Positions 24,463 through 33,846 of a stretch of DNA of 64,000 bases are shown in pieces. A program made the position numbers and the translations under genes. The DNA lies in NCBI GenBank assembly GCA_017744935.1, contig JAGIAI010000028.1, positions 1 to 64,000 of the forward strand, written 5' to 3'. This DNA is from Variovorax sp. GTDB taxonomy: Bacteria; Pseudomonadota; Gammaproteobacteria; Burkholderiales; Burkholderiaceae_C. The notes under the pieces were generated by a model. It was given only the letters and a program-made list of their open reading frames with translations, had not been told where the DNA came from and searched no databases. Each line of letters begins with the position of its first letter. The first letter of the stretch is position 1.

Positions 24463-26181
24463 ATGACCTTGAACCGCGACCAGCTCGCGCGCTGGCTTCC
24501 CTTCCTCGCATGGCCGCGACCGGATCGCGCGCTGCTCATCAACGAGGCCTCGGCCGGCGTCACCGTCGCCTTGATGGTGATCCCCCAAGGCGTGGCCTAT
24601 GCCGCTCTCGCGGGCATGCCGCTGGTCACCGGCGTGTATGCCGCGCTCTTCCCCGCGCTCGTCGCGGTGCTGTTCAGCTCTTCGGCCCGTCTCTCCGTGG
24701 GACCCACCGCGCTGACCAGCCTGCTGGTGGGCGCCTCGCTGGCACCGCTCGCCATACGGGGCAGCAGCGAATGGGTCGCGATGGCCGTCTGGCTGACGCT
24801 GCTGTCGGGTGTGATGCAGGTCGTGCTCGGAGCGGCGCGCTTCGGCTGGCTGCTTCGCATGGTCAATTCGCCGGTGCTGATGGGCTTCACGCAGGGTGCA
24901 GCGGTGCTCATCACGCTGTCGCAGTTGCCGGCGCTGCTTGGATTCACCGGACGTAGCTTCACGCAATTGCTGCACGGCCCACCACCCGACTACATCGCGA
25001 TCGCGTTCGGACTTGGCGGCATGGCGGCGCTGTGGCTCGGCAAGAAATGGGTGCCGCGCTTCCCGACGACGATGGCGCTCGTTGCCGCTTCGGCAGTGAT
25101 CAGCGGCGCGATCAGCTATGCACTGCGCGGCGGCGCCGTTATCGGCACGCTGCCTTCAGGCCTGCCATCGTTCTACTGGCCGGGCTGGCTTTCACTCAAC
25201 GAGTTCAGCAATCTGCTGCTGCCGGCGTTTCTCATCACGCTGGTGAGCTTTCTCGAAACCGCATCGAGCGCCAAGGTCGACAACGCACGCGCCGGCAAGC
25301 TCTGGAACGAGAACCAGGACCTGATCGGCCAGGGGCTGGGCAAAATCGCGTCGGGCCTCACCGGAGCATTCCCGACGAGCTCGTCCTTCTCGCGCTCGGC
25401 CATCACGCTGTATGCGGGCGCCAAGTCGCAATGGTCGACGCTGTTCAGCGTGGCCGTCGTCGCAGCGGCGCTGCTGTGGGCGATGCCGTTGCTCTATCAC
25501 GTGCCGCAAGCCGTGCTGGCATCGATCGTGGCGACGGCGACCATCGGCCTGCTGCGGCCCTCGGCCTTCGTCGCCCTGTGGCGCATCTCTCGCATCGAAT
25601 CCGCCATTGCGCTCGGCACTTTCTGCCTGACCATCGCGACCGCGCCTTCCATCTACTGGGGCGTGCTCGGTGGCCTGCTGGCGGCGCTTGCGCACTACAT
25701 GTACCGGCACCTGCATCCGCGCATCATCGAAGTGGGACTGCATCCGGACGGCAGCCTGCGTGACCGTCATCTGTGGCACCTGCCGCCGCTCGCCCCCAAT
25801 CTCTACGCGCTGCGCATGGATGCCGAATTGGACTTCGCGTCCGCCAGCACGCTCGAACGCGCGATCAGCGTCGCGCTTGCCCGGCAGAAGCTGACCGACG
25901 TCTGCCTGTTCGCCTACCCGATCAACCGGGTGGACATCACGGGCGCGGAAGTGTTCGGCAGTATCCGCCGATTGCTTGAATCGGAAGGCGTGCGCCTGCA
26001 CATCTCGGGCCTCAAGCTGCCCGCGCAACAGGTGCTGGAGCGTGCCGGGCTGCTGGCGCCGGGGCCGATGCTTTTCAGCTATCGCACGGACGCCGAAGCG
26101 CTTGCCGCGCTCACCCTGGCGCGGGCACAGGACGACGCCCCGATCGAGGTCAATCGCGAACCTGTCGCCGCAGGTTCTTGA
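24463..26181 (+). CDS. SulP-family inorganic anion transporter with STAS domain
   Basis: A 572-residue permease. About residues 20-410 form the hydrophobic transporter core, beginning with the family block AGVTVALMVIPQGVAYAALAG. A STAS domain follows (about 440-550), including LYALRMDAELDFASASTLER. SulP proteins carry sulfate, bicarbonate or dicarboxylates across the inner membrane. No carbonic anhydrase or sulfate-assimilation gene is adjacent to narrow this. The 3' end overlaps the convergent arfB by 32 bases. Confidence 0.92.
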   Translation: MTLNRDQLARWLPFLAWPRPDRALLINEASAGVTVALMVIPQGVAYAALAGMPLVTGVYAALFPALVAVLFSSSARLSVGPTALTSLLVGASLAPLAIRGSSEWVAMAVWLTLLSGVMQVVLGAARFGWLLRMVNSPVLMGFTQGAAVLITLSQLPALLGFTGRSFTQLLHGPPPDYIAIAFGLGGMAALWLGKKWVPRFPTTMALVAASAVISGAISYALRGGAVIGTLPSGLPSFYWPGWLSLNEFSNLLLPAFLITLVSFLETASSAKVDNARAGKLWNENQDLIGQGLGKIASGLTGAFPTSSSFSRSAITLYAGAKSQWSTLFSVAVVAAALLWAMPLLYHVPQAVLASIVATATIGLLRPSAFVALWRISRIESAIALGTFCLTIATAPSIYWGVLGGLLAALAHYMYRHLHPRIIEVGLHPDGSLRDRHLWHLPPLAPNLYALRMDAELDFASASTLERAISVALARQKLTDVCLFAYPINRVDITGAEVFGSIRRLLESEGVRLHISGLKLPAQQVLERAGLLAPGPMLFSYRTDAEALAALTLARAQDDAPIEVNREPVAAGS

Positions 26182-26557
26182 TCTCCGAGCGCTGGCTCTT
26201 GCCCTCGAGCCGGCGCTGCTTCGCGGCATAGCTGGGCTTCGTGGCCCGCCGCGCACGGGGCGGGGTCGCGACCGCATCGACCACTTCCTGCAGGCGCGCG
26301 ATCGCGTCGTCGCGATTCATGTCCTGGCTGCGGTGCCGCTGCGCCTTGATGACCAAGACGCCTTCGTGGGTGATGCGGGTGTCTCGCGAGTTGAGCAAGC
26401 GCGCCTTGACGTCATCGGGCAATGAGCTGGCCGGTATGTCGAAGCGCAGATGCACCGCGCTCGATACCTTATTGACGTTCTGCCCGCCCGCGCCTTGGGC
26501 GCGGATGGCGCTGAATTCGACCTCGGATGGATCGATGAGGATCGCGGGCCGCAACAT
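26150..26557 (-). CDS. arfB: Alternative ribosome-rescue factor ArfB (YaeJ)
   Basis: A 135-residue peptidyl-tRNA hydrolase of the release-factor class. The catalytic GGQ lies at residues 24-26 in IRAQGAGGQNVNKV. The lysine/arginine-rich tail (AAKQRRLEGKSQRSEIKNLRRQ) is what enters the empty mRNA channel of stalled ribosomes. It frees non-stop ribosomes without tmRNA. It follows a small membrane protein and clpB in the same direction, which suggests a proteostasis transcription unit. Confidence 0.95.
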   Translation of the reverse strand: MLRPAILIDPSEVEFSAIRAQGAGGQNVNKVSSAVHLRFDIPASSLPDDVKARLLNSRDTRITHEGVLVIKAQRHRSQDMNRDDAIARLQEVVDAVATPPRARRATKPSYAAKQRRLEGKSQRSEIKNLRRQVRD

Positions 26558-26569
26558 CGACGCAGCGAC

Positions 26570-26899
26570 TTACTCGCCGCGCGACGGCTTCACGGAAACG
26601 TCGGTGACGCTACCCGCATCGTTCAAGCGCACCGGGCTGTCGGTGGCCTGTCCTTGTGCGCGCGCGCTCACGACATCCGCCGCCGTCGGCTCCTGGGGAT
26701 GGCCAGCCGAGCGAAAGCGATCGAACCCGCTGCGCGGATCGAAACGCATGACCCACGGCTGCACCGGCTTGCCTGTGAGCCGCGCCCACGCATAGCGCAA
26801 GCCCCAGACCGCCGCCAGCAGCAGCACGGCGACGGCGAGGCTGGCCGCGAAGACCAGCCCCAGCATGAAGAGAATCAGTCGGACGAGGAAGTTGACCAT
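26570..26899 (-). CDS. Small membrane protein of unknown function
   Basis: A 109-residue protein. Its first 35 residues form one long hydrophobic helix (VRLILFMLGLVFAASLAVAV and onward), followed by a polar, probably cytoplasmic tail rich in Pro, Asp and Arg. I recognise no family. It begins five bases after the clpB stop and ends 12 bases before arfB, so it is almost certainly co-transcribed with both. Confidence 0.75.
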   Translation of the reverse strand: MVNFLVRLILFMLGLVFAASLAVAVLLLAAVWGLRYAWARLTGKPVQPWVMRFDPRSGFDRFRSAGHPQEPTAADVVSARAQGQATDSPVRLNDAGSVTDVSVKPSRGE

Positions 26900-26904
26900 C
26901 GGCT

Positions 26905-29526
26905 TTAGGCCACGGCCTTCGCCGCAGGTTCCCCGGCCTTTTCAAAGCTGAACTGGCCGGGTGCCTGGATCGGGTCCGTGGTGACCACGATCGTATCCTT
27001 CGGACCAAAGGTCCCGTCAAGCAACAACTTCGAGAGTGGGTTCTCGATGCGCTGCTGGATCGCCCGCTTGAGCGGCCGCGCGCCGAACACCGGGTCGAAG
27101 CCGACCTTGGCGATTTCCGCGAGCGCCGCCGGCGACACGTCGAGCGCCAGATCCATCTTCGCGAGCCGCTGCTGGAGCACCTTGAGCTGGATCGAAGCAA
27201 TCGCCTCGATGTTCTTCGCGTCGAGCGCGTGGAACACCACCGTCTCGTCGATGCGGTTCAGGAACTCGGGGCGGAAGTAGTTCTTCAGCTCTTCCCACAC
27301 CGCTTCCTTGATCTCCTCGGTCGGCCGACCGACCATCTGCTGGATGATCGGCGAGCCGATGTTGCTGGTCATCACGATCACCGTGTTCTTGAAGTTCACG
27401 GTGCGGCCCTGTCCATCGGTGAGGCGGCCATCGTCGAGCACCTGCAGCAGCACGTTGAAGACGTCCGGATGCGCCTTTTCGACTTCATCGAGCAGCAACA
27501 CACTGTAAGGCTTGCGACGCACTGCTTCGGTCAGGTAGCCGCCCTCTTCGTAGCCCACGTAGCCGGGCGGCGCGCCGATGAGGCGTGCAACCGAATGCTT
27601 CTCCATGAACTCGCTCATGTCGACGCGGATGAGGTGATCCTCGCTGTCGAACAGGAATCCGGCGAGCGCCTTGCACAACTCGGTCTTGCCCACGCCCGTC
27701 GGGCCGAGGAACAGGAACGAACCCGTCGGGCGGTTCGGATCCGCAAGGCCCGAGCGCGAGCGGCGGATCGCGTTCGCGACCGCGCTGATCGCTTCGTCCT
27801 GGCCGACGACGCGCTCATGCAGCTTTTCTTCCATCATGAGCAGCTTGTCGCGCTCGCCCTGCATCAGTTTGCTGACCGGAATGCCGGTCGCGCGCGACAC
27901 CACCTCGGCGATTTCTTCCGAGCCAACTTGCGTGCGCAGCAGCGTCGGCGCGCTGGACTTGCCCTTGCTGGCTTCGGTCTCTTGCGCTTCCTTCAGGCGC
28001 TTTTCGAGCCCTGGCAGCTTGCCGTACTGAAGCTCGGCGACCTTGTTGAAGTCGCCCTTGCTCGTGAATTCGGCGATCTGGAACTTGATCTTGTCGATCT
28101 CTTCGCGAATCTGCGCGCTGCCCTGGGCTTGCGCTTTCTCGGCCTGCCAAACCTCGTCGAGGTCGGCGATCTCCTTTTGCAGGCGCGCGATCTCGTCCTC
28201 GATCAAACCAAGGCGCTTCTGCGAAGCCTCATCCTTTTCCTTGCGAACCGCTTCGCGTTCGATCTGCATCTGGATCAGGCGTCGATCGAGACGGTCGATG
28301 GCCTCGGGCTTCGAATCCATCTCGATCTTGATGCGCGCGGCCGCTTCGTCGATGAGGTCGATGGCCTTGTCCGGCAGGAAGCGGTCGGTGACGTAGCGGT
28401 CGGACAACTCGGCTGCGGCCACGATGGCCGGGTCGGTGATGTCGACGCCGTGGTGAACTTCGTACTTCTCCTTCAGCCCGCGCAGGATGGCGATGGTCGC
28501 CTCCACACTTGGCTCGCCGACGAGGATCTTCTGGAAGCGGCGCTCAAGCGCGGCGTCCTTCTCGATGTATTTGCGGTATTCGTCCAGCGTGGTCGCGCCA
28601 ACGCAGTGCAGTTCGCCACGCGCCAGCGCGGGCTTGAGCATGTTGCCGGCGTCCATCGCGCCTTCGGCCTTGCCGGCGCCGACCATGGTGTGCAGTTCGT
28701 CGATGAAGACGATGGTCTGGCCTTCGTCCTTTGCAAGCTCGTTGAGCACGCTCTTCAGGCGCTCTTCGAACTCGCCTCGGTACTTCGCGCCTGCAAGCAG
28801 CGCCGCCATGTCGAGCGACAGCACGCGCTTGCCCTTGAGCGAATCGGGCACTTCGCCCGCGACGATGCGCTGCGCGAGGCCTTCGACGATCGCGGTCTTG
28901 CCCACGCCCGGCTCACCGATGAGCACGGGGTTGTTCTTGGTGCGGCGTTGCAGCACCTGGATGGCACGGCGGATCTCCTCGTCACGGCCGATGACCGGGT
29001 CGAGCTTTCCGAGGCGTGCGCGCTCGGTCAGGTCGAGACAGTATTTCTTGAGGGCTTCGCGCTGGCCTTCGGCATCCGCGCTGTTCACGCCCTGCCCGCC
29101 GCGGACCGCATCGATCGCGGCTTCGAGCGATTTGCGCGTGACACCATTGCTGCGCGCCAGATTGCCGATGTCGGCCTTGCTGTCAGCCACGGCGAGCAGG
29201 AAGAGTTCGCTAGCGATGAATTGGTCGTTGCGCTTGATGGATTCTTTTTCGGTGGCCTGGAGCAGCTTGCCGAGCTCAGGCCCAACCTGAACCTGGTCGT
29301 GGCCCTGTACCTGGGGCAGCTTCTTGATGGCGGCTTCCCCGGCCTGGAGCAGTCCGGGCACGTTGGCGCCGGCCCGTTCGAGCAGCGCGCGCGGACCATC
29401 TTCCTGGCGCAGCATGGCGACCAGAAGATGGACCGGCTCGATGTAGGCGTTGTCATTGCCCAATGCCAGCGATTGCGCATCGGCGAGGGCTTCCTGGAAT
29501 TTGGTAGTGAGTTTGTCTTGACGCAT
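26905..29526 (-). CDS. clpB: ATP-dependent disaggregase ClpB
   Basis: An 873-residue Hsp100 chaperone that threads aggregated proteins through a hexameric pore with DnaK. The N-domain has two Clp repeats. NBD1 carries Walker [10 protein letters not shown] coiled-coil middle domain lies around residues 410-520. NBD2 carries Walker A GPTGVGKT and pore loop GYVGYEEGG. No ClpP-binding loop is apparent, as expected for ClpB. Length is slightly above the usual 860. A sigma-32-like promoter lies upstream (29567-29595). Confidence 0.98.
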   Translation of the reverse strand: MRQDKLTTKFQEALADAQSLALGNDNAYIEPVHLLVAMLRQEDGPRALLERAGANVPGLLQAGEAAIKKLPQVQGHDQVQVGPELGKLLQATEKESIKRNDQFIASELFLLAVADSKADIGNLARSNGVTRKSLEAAIDAVRGGQGVNSADAEGQREALKKYCLDLTERARLGKLDPVIGRDEEIRRAIQVLQRRTKNNPVLIGEPGVGKTAIVEGLAQRIVAGEVPDSLKGKRVLSLDMAALLAGAKYRGEFEERLKSVLNELAKDEGQTIVFIDELHTMVGAGKAEGAMDAGNMLKPALARGELHCVGATTLDEYRKYIEKDAALERRFQKILVGEPSVEATIAILRGLKEKYEVHHGVDITDPAIVAAAELSDRYVTDRFLPDKAIDLIDEAAARIKIEMDSKPEAIDRLDRRLIQMQIEREAVRKEKDEASQKRLGLIEDEIARLQKEIADLDEVWQAEKAQAQGSAQIREEIDKIKFQIAEFTSKGDFNKVAELQYGKLPGLEKRLKEAQETEASKGKSSAPTLLRTQVGSEEIAEVVSRATGIPVSKLMQGERDKLLMMEEKLHERVVGQDEAISAVANAIRRSRSGLADPNRPTGSFLFLGPTGVGKTELCKALAGFLFDSEDHLIRVDMSEFMEKHSVARLIGAPPGYVGYEEGGYLTEAVRRKPYSVLLLDEVEKAHPDVFNVLLQVLDDGRLTDGQGRTVNFKNTVIVMTSNIGSPIIQQMVGRPTEEIKEAVWEELKNYFRPEFLNRIDETVVFHALDAKNIEAIASIQLKVLQQRLAKMDLALDVSPAALAEIAKVGFDPVFGARPLKRAIQQRIENPLSKLLLDGTFGPKDTIVVTTDPIQAPGQFSFEKAGEPAAKAVA

Positions 29527-29566
29527 GGCTTGATTCCTGCATTCAAAATAGGGATGTTCCGAGTCG

Positions 29567-29595
29567 ATATCAAGGCGGCCCGGATTTTTTCAATC
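29567..29595 (-). promoter_or_regulatory. Candidate heat-shock (sigma-32) promoter of clpB
   Basis: Leftward, GATTGAAAA (complement of 29587-29595) is followed after about 12 bases by CCTTGATAT (complement of 29567-29575). This roughly fits the CTTGAAA / CCCCATNT pattern. The -10 match is partial. Confidence 0.4.
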
Positions 29596-29616
29596 AGCAA
29601 TCTTTGGAGTCGATAG

Positions 29617-30609
29617 ATGCTCAAGTCAACATGGGGTGGCGCCAGGCGCCTGATGCAAGGCCTTTTCGCGGCCGGCCTGCTGGCCGCGGGAGGCGTGGCA
29701 CTCGCGCAGCCGGGCGGCACGCCGATTCGCCTGCTGGTCGGGTTCCCGGCGGGTGGGGGCACCGACGCCATTGCACGCATGTTGGGTGAAAAGCTCAAGG
29801 ACCAACTCGGGGCCCCGGTGCTGGTGGACAACCGTGCCGGCGCGGGCGGCCAGATCGCGGCGCAGGTGCTCAAGTCCTCGCCGGCGGACGGCAACACCCT
29901 CTTCCTGACGCACGACCATACGATCTCCATCCTGCCCCAGGTGGTGAAGAACCCCGGTTTCGATCCGGCGCATGACTTCGTGCCCGTCGCGGGCTTTGCC
30001 ACCTTCGCCAATGCGCTCGCGGTCTCGGGCGGCACGCCGGCCAAGACGATGAACGAGTACGTGAACTGGGTGCGCACCCAGCGCGGCGGCAAGGACACGA
30101 TCGGCGTTCCGGCGCCGGCATCGATCCCCGAATTCCTCGTCAAGCTCATCGGCACGAAGTACAAGCTCGACCTGCAAGCCGCGCCCTATCGCGGCAGCGC
30201 GCCGATGATGTCCGACATGCTGGGCAACCAGATCTCCGCAGGCATCGGCTCCATTCCCGACTTCATCGAGAACCAGAAGGCCGGAAAGATCCGCGTGGTG
30301 GCAGTCATCGGTGCGAAGCGGCAAGCGGTTCTGCCGCAAGTGCCCACCTTCGAGGAACTCGGCCTTTCGGGGCTGGAAGACCTGCCCTATTACGGCGTCT
30401 TTGCGCCGGTTGGTACGCCGCAGGCAGCCATCGACCGCTTCAACACGGCACTGGCGAAGGTGTTGGCGATGCCCGATGTGAAAGAGCGGCTCACCGCGAT
30501 GGGCCTGACAGTGGGCTTCATGCCGCAGGGCCAGTTCGCTGGCGCCGTGCGTAGCTATACGCAAACTTGGGCCCAGATCATCAAGGCCAGCGGCTTCCAG
30601 CCTCAGTAA
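29617..30609 (+). CDS. Bug-family tripartite tricarboxylate-type solute-binding protein
   Basis: A 330-residue periplasmic receptor with a cleavable signal (LMQGLFAAGLLAAGGVALAQ). The mature start PIRLLVGFPAGGGTDAIARM is diagnostic of Bug proteins, which Burkholderiales carry in large numbers. They bind carboxylates, usually without a nearby TctAB permease, as here. ATG 29617 is used; a second ATG at 29653 is possible. It is divergent from clpB and has its own terminator at 30714. Confidence 0.93.
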   Translation: MLKSTWGGARRLMQGLFAAGLLAAGGVALAQPGGTPIRLLVGFPAGGGTDAIARMLGEKLKDQLGAPVLVDNRAGAGGQIAAQVLKSSPADGNTLFLTHDHTISILPQVVKNPGFDPAHDFVPVAGFATFANALAVSGGTPAKTMNEYVNWVRTQRGGKDTIGVPAPASIPEFLVKLIGTKYKLDLQAAPYRGSAPMMSDMLGNQISAGIGSIPDFIENQKAGKIRVVAVIGAKRQAVLPQVPTFEELGLSGLEDLPYYGVFAPVGTPQAAIDRFNTALAKVLAMPDVKERLTAMGLTVGFMPQGQFAGAVRSYTQTWAQIIKASGFQPQ

Positions 30610-30627
30610 CCGGCTCGCCCCCCAGCC

Positions 30628-30685
30628 TCGCCCACTGCGTGTGGCTCTGACACCCCCTACCGGGGGGCGCTGCCGGTGGACCGGC
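30628..30685. repeat. Intergenic repeat copy 1
   Basis: CACTGCGTGTGGCT, then CACCCCC and GGGGGGCGC around a short loop, then a GG..CG block. The same order of blocks recurs at 34400-34465. It has the look of a REP-like dispersed element of this genome. Confidence 0.5.
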
Positions 30686-30713
30686 GAAGCCGGACCCACG
30701 GCAGCCCACGAAC

Positions 30714-30742
30714 ACGGCCTGCGCTGAGCTCGGCCGTTTTTT
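30714..30742 (+). terminator. Intrinsic terminator of the Bug gene
   Basis: ACGGCC (30714-30719) pairs with GGCCGT (30732-30737), and six T follow. It abuts the stop codon of the convergent moaE. Confidence 0.7.
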
Positions 30743-31217
30743 ATGCGTTGTTGGCTGTGATGCCCCAGCGGGACAAGGCTGCGTCGTCAGCAACCCTGGC
30801 GTCGACCCAGCGCGCGCCCTCTGGGGTTTGTTCTTTCTTCCAGAACGGTGCCTGGGTCTTGAGATAGTCCATCAGGAACTCGCAGGCTTGGAAGCTTTCG
30901 CCGCGGTGGGCCGAGATGACAGCGACCATCATGATCTGGTCCAGTGGCTGCAGAAGGCCGACGCGGTGGATCACGCGCGCACCGAGGATGTCGAAACGGC
31001 GATGCGCCTCGTCGATCATGAATTCGATGGCCTTCTCGGTCATGCCGGGGTAGTGCTCCAGTTCCATCGACGCGACGTCGCTGCCGTCGTTGCGGTCGCG
31101 CACCGTGCCGATGAAGCTGCAGACCGCACCGACTCGCGGATTACCCGCGCGCAGTGCCGCGATTTCCTTCTGCAGGTCGAAGTCTTCTGTCTGGATCGAA
31201 ACGCGGGCACCGGTCAT
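30741..31217 (-). CDS. moaE: Molybdopterin synthase catalytic subunit MoaE
   Basis: A 158-residue large subunit that adds sulfur to precursor Z, using MoaD thiocarboxylate. VCSFIGTVRDRNDG, LEHYPGMTEKAIE and APFWKKEQTPEGARWVDA, with the active-site lysines, are the family blocks. The start at 31217 (MTGARVSIQ) is chosen because upstream sequence is not conserved-looking. Its partner moaD is 1.1 kb upstream, separated by an oppositely oriented dapA-like gene and a terminator. Confidence 0.95.
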   Translation of the reverse strand: MTGARVSIQTEDFDLQKEIAALRAGNPRVGAVCSFIGTVRDRNDGSDVASMELEHYPGMTEKAIEFMIDEAHRRFDILGARVIHRVGLLQPLDQIMMVAVISAHRGESFQACEFLMDYLKTQAPFWKKEQTPEGARWVDARVADDAALSRWGITANNA

Positions 31218-31326
31218 CCCACGGATTGTGGCACTGCGATAGACTCGCCCGATGCCCTGCACCCCCCCGCGCCGCCCCCAGTCTTCGTTCGAAGACGCGG
31301 CCTGCGCGCGCCTGCAAGGCAAATCC

Positions 31327-31359
31327 AAAAAAGCCGAGCTCATCTGACCGGAGCTTCGG
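31327..31359 (-). terminator. Leftward intrinsic terminator between the dapA-like gene and moaE
   Basis: Read leftward, CCGAAGCTC (31351-31359) pairs with GAGCTCGG (31334-31341, one bulge), followed by CTTTTTT. No leftward gene starts between moaD and this point. It would stop transcripts that run from moeA-moaD antisense through the dapA-like gene. Confidence 0.55.
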
Positions 31360-31386
31360 TTCCGTCGTCGGATGAGCGACGGAACC
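31358..31386 (+). other. Perfect hairpin in the leader of the dapA-like gene
   Basis: GGTTCCGTCG (31358-31367) and CGACGGAACC (31377-31386) form a 10-bp stem with a nine-base loop, about 80 bases before the start codon. No T-run follows, so this is not a rightward terminator. Its role is unknown. Confidence 0.5.
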
Positions 31387-31467
31387 CGCAAGGCTCAGGC
31401 TTCAGCCGGTTGTGTGTGCGCATTCGACGGTGGTTCTTCCATCGGTCGGCTCCTGAAAGGACTTCGC

Positions 31468-32358
31468 GTGCACGCCACCCCTCATCACTCTCCTGACTTT
31501 TCCGGCCTCTGGATCCCGCTCGTCACGCCGTTCCGCGGCGGCGCCGTGGACCACACCGCGCTGGCCCGACTGGTCGAACGGCTCGCGCCGACCGGCATCG
31601 CCGGCTTCGTGGTCTGCGGCTCGACCGGCGAGGCCGCCGCCCTCGATGAAGACGAGCAGTTGGCGGTGCTCGACACAGTCGCCCGTGCCGCGCCCTCGAT
31701 GCCGCGCATCATGGGGATCTCGGGCTATCACCTCGGCAAGACGCTCGACTGGGTGCGACGGCTCGCGGAGCGCGGGATCGCTGGGGTGCTGGTTCCGGCG
31801 CCGAACTACGTTCGTCCTTCGCAGAGCGGCATCCGCGAATGGTTCGTCGCCATTGCCGACGCCAGCGCTGTTCCGATCGCGATTTACGACATTCCGTACC
31901 GCACCGGCATCTCGATCGCGCGGGACACCCTCCTCTCGCTGGCCGCCCATCCGCGCATTTGTGCGATCAAGGACTGCGGCGGCGACGCGGCGAAGACGCG
32001 CGCGCTCATCGCGGACGGGCGTCTACAGGTGCTCGCGGGCGAGGATGCCCAGATGTTCAGCACGGTTGCAGAAGGCGGCGCCGGTGCGATCGCCGCAAGC
32101 GCGCATGTGCAAACGGCTCGATTCGTCGACGTGCTGCGTCTGCTGAACGAAGAGAAGCTCAAGGAAGCGCGGGCACTATGGCAGCCGCTGCTCCCGCTGA
32201 TCGAGTCGCTCTTTGCCGATGCCAACCCCGGCCCGATCAAGGCTTTGCTCGCGCGTGAAGGGCTGATCGCCGACGAGTTGCGCCCACCCATGACGCGCGC
32301 TCCGGCGAACCTGCTGGATCGCCTGCTGGCGATCGACGACGCGATCAGCCGCCGGTGA
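31468..32358 (+). CDS. DapA-family class I aldolase (dihydrodipicolinate synthase-like)
   Basis: A 296-residue NAL/DHDPS barrel. The family's GSTGEAAALDEDEQ motif, the tyrosine in IAIYDIPYRTG and the Schiff-base lysine in RICAIKDCGGDA are all present, so it should be active. It may be DapA for lysine synthesis or a catabolic paralogue. The GTG start at 31468 follows AAAGGA. It is oriented against the surrounding Moco genes and its last 14 bases overlap the end of moaD. Confidence 0.88.
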   Translation: MHATPHHSPDFSGLWIPLVTPFRGGAVDHTALARLVERLAPTGIAGFVVCGSTGEAAALDEDEQLAVLDTVARAAPSMPRIMGISGYHLGKTLDWVRRLAERGIAGVLVPAPNYVRPSQSGIREWFVAIADASAVPIAIYDIPYRTGISIARDTLLSLAAHPRICAIKDCGGDAAKTRALIADGRLQVLAGEDAQMFSTVAEGGAGAIAASAHVQTARFVDVLRLLNEEKLKEARALWQPLLPLIESLFADANPGPIKALLAREGLIADELRPPMTRAPANLLDRLLAIDDAISRR

Positions 32359-32596
32359 CCGGCGGAAAGAACGCCACCTCGCTGCCATCGCGCAGCGCGG
32401 CCTGATCGTTGCTCATGACCTGATCGAGCGCCATGCGCACCGCGCGGCCTCGCGCCAGGACGCTGGCGTGGGGTTCGCCGCGTGCGATCAGTTCATCGCG
32501 CAGCGCTCCGAGATTCGGCGCCGCGGTGTCGATCGCCTCGCTCCCGGTTCCGAGCGCTTCGCGCACCGAGGCGAAATAGCGGACGTTGATCTTCAT
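32345..32596 (-). CDS. moaD: Molybdopterin synthase sulfur carrier subunit MoaD
   Basis: An 83-residue ubiquitin-like protein that starts MKINVRYFASVREALG and ends with the required Gly-Gly (VAFFPPVTGG). The terminus is adenylated and then thiocarboxylated to supply sulfur to MoaE. It starts two bases after moeA ends, so the two are translationally linked. The 3' end overlaps the convergent dapA-like gene. Confidence 0.96.
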   Translation of the reverse strand: MKINVRYFASVREALGTGSEAIDTAAPNLGALRDELIARGEPHASVLARGRAVRMALDQVMSNDQAALRDGSEVAFFPPVTGG

Positions 32597-32598
32597 GC

Positions 32599-33846
32599 TC
32601 AGGCCAGCAGCGATGCGAAAGGGATGAACTGGACCATGTCGCCTGCCTTGAACGGCTGACCCGCAGGCGTGTCAATCACGCCGTCGCCCCACACGGTGGA
32701 CGTCAGCACACCCGAGCTCTGGTTGGAAAACACATCCAGACCACCCGCGGCATTGCGACGTGCGCGCAGGAATTCACGGCGGCGGTCGGCGCGCGGCCAA
32801 TCGAAATCGGCACGCATCGCCACCGGCTCGACCGCGACCCGCTTCGCACCCTGCAGCGTCAGAAGAAAGGGCCTCACCAGCAGCAGGAAGGTCAGGAAGC
32901 TCGACACCGGATTGCCGGGAAGACCGGTCAGATGCGCATCCCCGATGCGGCCGTAGGCGAAGGGCTTGCCGGGCTTCATCGACAGCGACCACAGTTCGAG
33001 GCTGCCCAGATGCTGTACGGCGGCCTTGATGTGGTCTTCCTCGCCGACAGAGACGCCGCCGGTGGTGATGATCAGGTCGTTGCGCAGGGATGCCTCGCGC
33101 AGCGCCTCGATGGTTGCCTCGCGACGGTCCGGCACGATGCCGAGGTCGTTGACTTCGCAGCCGAAGCGCTTGAGCAGCGCGCGCATGAAGAAGCGATTGG
33201 AGTTGTAGATCGAACCCGGTTTCATCGCGTCGGGTGCCACCTCGCCGGGCATCACGAGTTCGTCGCCGGTCGAGAGCAATGCGACACGCGGACGCTTGGA
33301 CACCTCGAGTTGGGCGAAGCCGACGCTCGCCGCCAAGCCCAGGCCGGCGGGAGTCAGCCGGTCGCCCTTCGAGAGAACCACGTCGCCGGCGGCGACGTCC
33401 TCGCCGGCGCGACGGATCCATTGCCCTTGAGACGGCGCGATCTCGATGCGCACACTGCCGAGGCTGCCTTCCTCGGGCATGGCATGCGTGTCTTCCTGCA
33501 TCACGACCGCATCCGCGCCTTCTGGAATCTGCGCGCCGGTGAAGATCCGCGCTGCGGTGCCGGCGGCGAGCGACGTGCCGACGGTGCCGGCGGGGATACG
33601 CTCGGCGACGCGCAACACGGCACCCGCAGTCGCGCAGTCCGCCGCGCGCACGGCGTAACCATCCATCGAGCTGTTGTCGCGTGGTGGCACGGTGAGCCCC
33701 GAGACCAGATCCTGCGCGAGCACCCGGCCGTCGGCCTCGAAGGTCGAGACGCTCTCGCTGCCAAGTCGGGGCGATGCTGCAGCGAGCAGCCGCGAAAGCG
33801 CTTCGTCGAGCGCCATCAGAGGGGGACGCGAGGATGTTTCAGCCAT
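32599..33846 (-). CDS. moeA: Molybdopterin molybdenumtransferase
   Basis: A 415-residue enzyme that inserts molybdate into adenylylated molybdopterin. Typical blocks are PPRDNSSMDGYAVRAADC, ARIFTGAQIPEGADAVVMQED, TGDELVMPGE and LIITTGGVSVGEEDH, and the C-terminal domain IV is present. It overlaps mobB by eight bases. It belongs to the leftward mobB-moeA-moaD unit downstream of hom-thrC. Confidence 0.97.
   Translation of the reverse strand: MAETSSRPPLMALDEALSRLLAAASPRLGSESVSTFEADGRVLAQDLVSGLTVPPRDNSSMDGYAVRAADCATAGAVLRVAERIPAGTVGTSLAAGTAARIFTGAQIPEGADAVVMQEDTHAMPEEGSLGSVRIEIAPSQGQWIRRAGEDVAAGDVVLSKGDRLTPAGLGLAASVGFAQLEVSKRPRVALLSTGDELVMPGEVAPDAMKPGSIYNSNRFFMRALLKRFGCEVNDLGIVPDRREATIEALREASLRNDLIITTGGVSVGEEDHIKAAVQHLGSLELWSLSMKPGKPFAYGRIGDAHLTGLPGNPVSSFLTFLLLVRPFLLTLQGAKRVAVEPVAMRADFDWPRADRRREFLRARRNAAGGLDVFSNQSSGVLTSTVWGDGVIDTPAGQPFKAGDMVQFIPFASLLA

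Noticed and set aside
27229..29616. 795-codon open frame on the + strand
   Set aside because: It lies wholly antisense to clpB, is rich in His/Arg/Leu/Asp as expected for the complement of a GC-rich gene, and has no recognisable domain.
31258..31350. 30-codon frame beginning MPCTPPRRPQ before the dapA-like gene
   Set aside because: It has no ribosome site and ends inside the leftward terminator stem; most likely chance.
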